Assembly (NCBI GenBank): GCA_017455945.1
Contig: JAFTLM010000324.1
Location: forward strand, 1 to 7,138
Direction of reading: 5' to 3'
From: Clostridia bacterium
GTDB taxonomy: Bacteria > Bacillota > Clostridia > Oscillospirales > CAG-272
DNA length: 7,138 nt
Positions within the stretch are counted from its first letter, which is position 1; each line of letters opens with the position of its first letter. Shown here piece by piece: positions 6,137 to 7,138 of this stretch. Both the position numbers and the translations under genes were made by a program. The notes beneath the pieces were generated by a model, which was not told the origin of the DNA, searched no databases, and saw nothing but the letters and a program-made list of their open reading frames with translations.

Positions 6137-6255
6137 GTCTCGGTCGAAAATGCGAACCCAATTTGTGCTGCGCACAAAGATGTGTCGCCGTGCAGATATA
6201 AATAACACCGCCACAGCAAAAGCTGTGTCGGTGTTATTGGCACCCGCAACGGGAA
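6137..6255. repeat. Right copy of the 119-bp direct repeat
   Basis: This copy continues directly into the intact tRNA-Arg gene: its last 18 bp (6238-6255) are the tRNA 3' end, and the match stops inside the T arm. It holds the TTTGTGC/GCACAAA hairpin (6162-6178) with a possible outer GCGA/TCGC stem (6152-6155, 6185-6188) and the terminator hairpin (6201-6238). Confidence 0.93.
6201..6238 (-). terminator. tRNA-Arg terminator hairpin
   Basis: Arms 6201-6217 and 6222-6238 form 16 pairs with one mismatch and a 4-nt loop. On the minus strand the stem starts at the last base of the tRNA CCA end and is followed by TTATTTATATC-like A+T-rich sequence. It probably stops transcription and defines the tRNA 3' side. 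Confidence 0.75.
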
Positions 6256-6312
6256 TCGAACCCATAACTACCCCTTAGGAGGGGGCTATTATATCCATTT
6301 AACTATGCAGGC
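6238..6312 (-). tRNA. tRNA-Arg (anticodon CCT)
   Basis: A 75-nt cloverleaf with encoded CCA. The acceptor GCCTGCA pairs with TGCGGGT (two G-U pairs, at 1-72 and 4-69). The D arm reads GTTA/TAAT with GG in the loop. The anticodon stem GCCCC/GGGGT encloses loop CTCCTAA, giving anticodon CCT, which reads AGG. A 4-nt variable loop and T arm ATGGG/CCCGT with loop TTCGATT complete it. The TAGTTAAATGGATATAA stretch is typical of bacterial tRNA-Arg(CCT). It has its own promoter at 6323-6351. Its 3' end is duplicated at 6064-6081. Confidence 0.95.
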
Positions 6313-6322
6313 GTACTACAGT

Positions 6323-6351
6323 ATTGTATCATATTTGTTGGGAAAAATCAA
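6323..6351 (-). promoter_or_regulatory. Promoter of tRNA-Arg
   Basis: On the minus strand: -35 TTGATT (6346-6351), 17-bp spacer, -10 TACAAT (6323-6328) preceded by TGA, an extended -10 element. The predicted start is near 6316, only about 4 nt before the mature tRNA 5' end. Confidence 0.75.
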
Positions 6352-6370
6352 GAGGGTATGGGAAAATATT

Positions 6371-6401
6371 GAAAAAGGACTTGCTTTGCAAGTCCTTTTT
6401 C
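6371..6401 (-). terminator. tRNA-Lys terminator, symmetric
   Basis: A perfect 14-bp stem (6371-6384 with 6388-6401) with a TTT loop lies directly after the tRNA-Lys CCA end. The A5/T5 outer arms give a U tract when read in either direction, so it can end the tRNA-Lys transcript upstream of the tRNA-Arg promoter. Confidence 0.87.
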
Positions 6402-6477
6402 TGGTGCTCCATCGGGGAATCGAACCCCGGACACCTTGATTAAAAGTCAAGTGCTCTACCGCCTGAGCTAATGAGTC
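6402..6477 (-). tRNA. tRNA-Lys (anticodon TTT) with mismatched acceptor stem
   Basis: A 76-nt tRNA with encoded CCA. The D arm GCTC/GAGC, anticodon stem CTTGA/TCAAG with loop CTTTTAA (anticodon TTT), 5-nt variable loop and T arm CGGGG/CCCCG are all canonical, with discriminator A. The acceptor is not: GACTCAT faces ATGGAGC, giving A-G at 2-71, C-A at 3-70 and a G-U pair at 4-69. The 5' strand would pair perfectly with ATGAGTC, and the 3' strand with GCTCCAT. The gene may be a hybrid of two tRNA-Lys genes or carry errors. The promoter and terminator look intact. Confidence 0.9.
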
Positions 6478-6500
6478 GAGTTGCCTGTTGCAACTTGCAT

Positions 6501-6529
6501 AGTATAGCACAGTTTTTTTGACTTGTCAA
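6501..6529 (-). promoter_or_regulatory. Promoter of tRNA-Lys
   Basis: On the minus strand: perfect -35 TTGACA (6524-6529), 17-bp spacer, -10 TATACT (6501-6506) preceded by TGC (extended -10). The predicted start is near 6494, leaving a leader of about 17 nt before the tRNA. Confidence 0.87.
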
Positions 6530-6577
6530 CCTTTTTTTGTAAAAAACTTTATGCCCGGCGGCGCTCAAAGGGCCAAA

Positions 6578-7087
6578 TCAGCTCTCGGCGCGCAGCTGTG
6601 AATGGATGAAGGACTGTACCTCGTCGGGATGGATGCGCATGACGGTAGCGATCTCGCCGTGCAGCAGTCGCTCTGCCCGGGCAAAGGCCTGCTCGTCGGC
6701 AGCGTATAGCTTGCGACCGATCTCGGACTGCTGCTCGCGGCGGGCATGGATCGTTCGCAGCATGCGGAGCAAAAGGCGGCGGTCGCCGCTTTGCAAAATG
6801 CCGCGGAACATCTCACTTCGGCTGCGTGGGTCGTTGATCCATTCCAACAGCTCGTCATCACAGCCCTGGCGGATGAGCGACTGTACCTCCTCCTGCGACA
6901 AAAGGCTGTGCATCTGAGCGGTCAGCGTCGGCGCGTCCGTAGGCACGTAAATGACCGTCTTGGGATCGTCGGCGGGGGACAGGATATAATAATCCTTGGC
7001 CTCTCCGGAAAAGCTTTCCGAGCGGATCTCCTCAATGCGGCATACACCGTTACTTCCGTACATCACGTCACTTCCAACGGTAAACAT
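6578..7087 (-). CDS. CarD/CdnL-family transcriptional regulator
   Basis: A 169-aa protein matching the CarD_CdnL_TRCF family. The N-terminal Tudor-like RNA-polymerase-interaction domain (about 1-57) shows VGSDVMYGSNGVCRIEEI at 4-21 and the YYIL...VIYVPTD run at 33-51. The remaining mostly helical, Arg/Glu-rich part (about 58-165) corresponds to the DNA-contacting C-terminal domain. Family members bind the RNA polymerase beta subunit and stabilise open promoter complexes, often at rRNA and tRNA promoters. The start ATG at 7087 has a GGGGGAG site at 7094-7100. Only 51 bp of upstream sequence are in the window and I see no promoter there. Codon use (CTG, ATC, CGC, GCC) is clearly richer in G+C than in the other genes, which favour AGA, ATA and CTT. 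The C-terminal domain is less conserved and its boundaries are approximate. Confidence 0.9.
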   Translation of the reverse strand: MFTVGSDVMYGSNGVCRIEEIRSESFSGEAKDYYILSPADDPKTVIYVPTDAPTLTAQMHSLLSQEEVQSLIRQGCDDELLEWINDPRSRSEMFRGILQSGDRRLLLRMLRTIHARREQQSEIGRKLYAADEQAFARAERLLHGEIATVMRIHPDEVQSFIHSQLRAES

Positions 7088-7138
7088 ATACAGCTCCCCC
7101 TTATCATATCGCGTTGCCTCGGATCGGATGGTGGTCCT

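Noticed and set aside
5963..6255. CRISPR or tandem array
   Set aside because: There are only two copies, each 119 bp, with a single 55-bp intervening segment. No short regular repeat-spacer pattern or cas gene is present.
5961..6278. 105-aa plus-strand frame with two internal repeats
   Set aside because: It lies across the direct repeats and antisense to the tRNA-Arg 3' half. The apparent protein repeat is a by-product of the DNA repeat. No ribosome binding site.
5963..6312. Active integrated element bounded by att sites
   Set aside because: The two tRNA 3' ends are only 174 bp apart and nothing between them could encode an integrase or cargo, so at most it is a scar.
6316..6510. 64-aa minus-strand frame containing an RGSIPRWST-type string
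   Set aside because: This is the familiar false translation of a tRNA gene: the frame runs through tRNA-Lys and its promoter and terminator.
6541..6577. Terminator after the CarD gene
   Set aside because: A T run follows on the minus strand at 6541-6546, but the only pairing I see is a 4-bp GCCC/GGGC stem with a long loop, too weak to call.

Overview
The window looks like a stretch of a low-to-mid GC Bacillota genome, probably an uncultured gut or rumen Clostridia member. This rests on strong GGAGG ribosome binding sites, sigma-A promoters with 17-bp spacers, intrinsic terminators, a CarD-family gene and the style of the tRNA genes. No species can be named. The segment at about 6550-7138 is visibly richer in G+C than the rest and may not share its history.

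Layout. (1) 73-2102, minus strand: a two-gene operon encoding a TIM-barrel sugar-phosphate isomerase/epimerase-like protein and then a Gfo/Idh/MocA NAD(P)-dependent oxidoreductase. It ends in a clear terminator at 26-55. Its promoter has a perfect -10 and carries a 13-bp palindrome inside its spacer. A second inverted repeat lies just after the predicted transcription start. The pairing is typical of sugar, inositol-like or glycoside-derived substrate catabolism. (2) 2103-2366: a divergent intergenic region with promoters in both directions. (3) 2367-3975, plus strand: an SPFH/prohibitin-like membrane protein gene followed 16 bp later by a divergent thymidylate-kinase-family gene, with a 15-bp hairpin overlapping the kinase stop codon. 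(4) 4032-5957, plus strand: a single-gene unit with a fully consensus promoter. It encodes a secreted, C-terminally membrane-anchored protein with a LamG-like domain and a calcineurin-type phosphoesterase domain, and ends in an intrinsic terminator.

(5) 5958-6312: no protein gene. The region holds two 119-bp direct repeat copies 174 bp apart (7 mismatches by hand alignment), each rich in hairpins. The right copy runs into the 3' end of a tRNA-Arg(CCT) gene. The left copy ends in an orphan 18-nt copy of that same tRNA 3' end. (6) 6313-6529: the tRNA-Arg promoter, a bidirectional terminator, tRNA-Lys(TTT) with two mismatched acceptor pairs, and its promoter. (7) 6578-7087, minus strand: a CarD-family transcription regulator with G+C-rich codon use.

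The most notable points are the duplicated tRNA 3'-end/terminator cassette, the mismatched tRNA-Lys next to the composition change (recombination junction or assembly chimera), the operator-like palindromes in the sugar operon promoter, and the LamG-phosphoesterase surface protein. I did not find a clear defence, CRISPR or mobile-element system.
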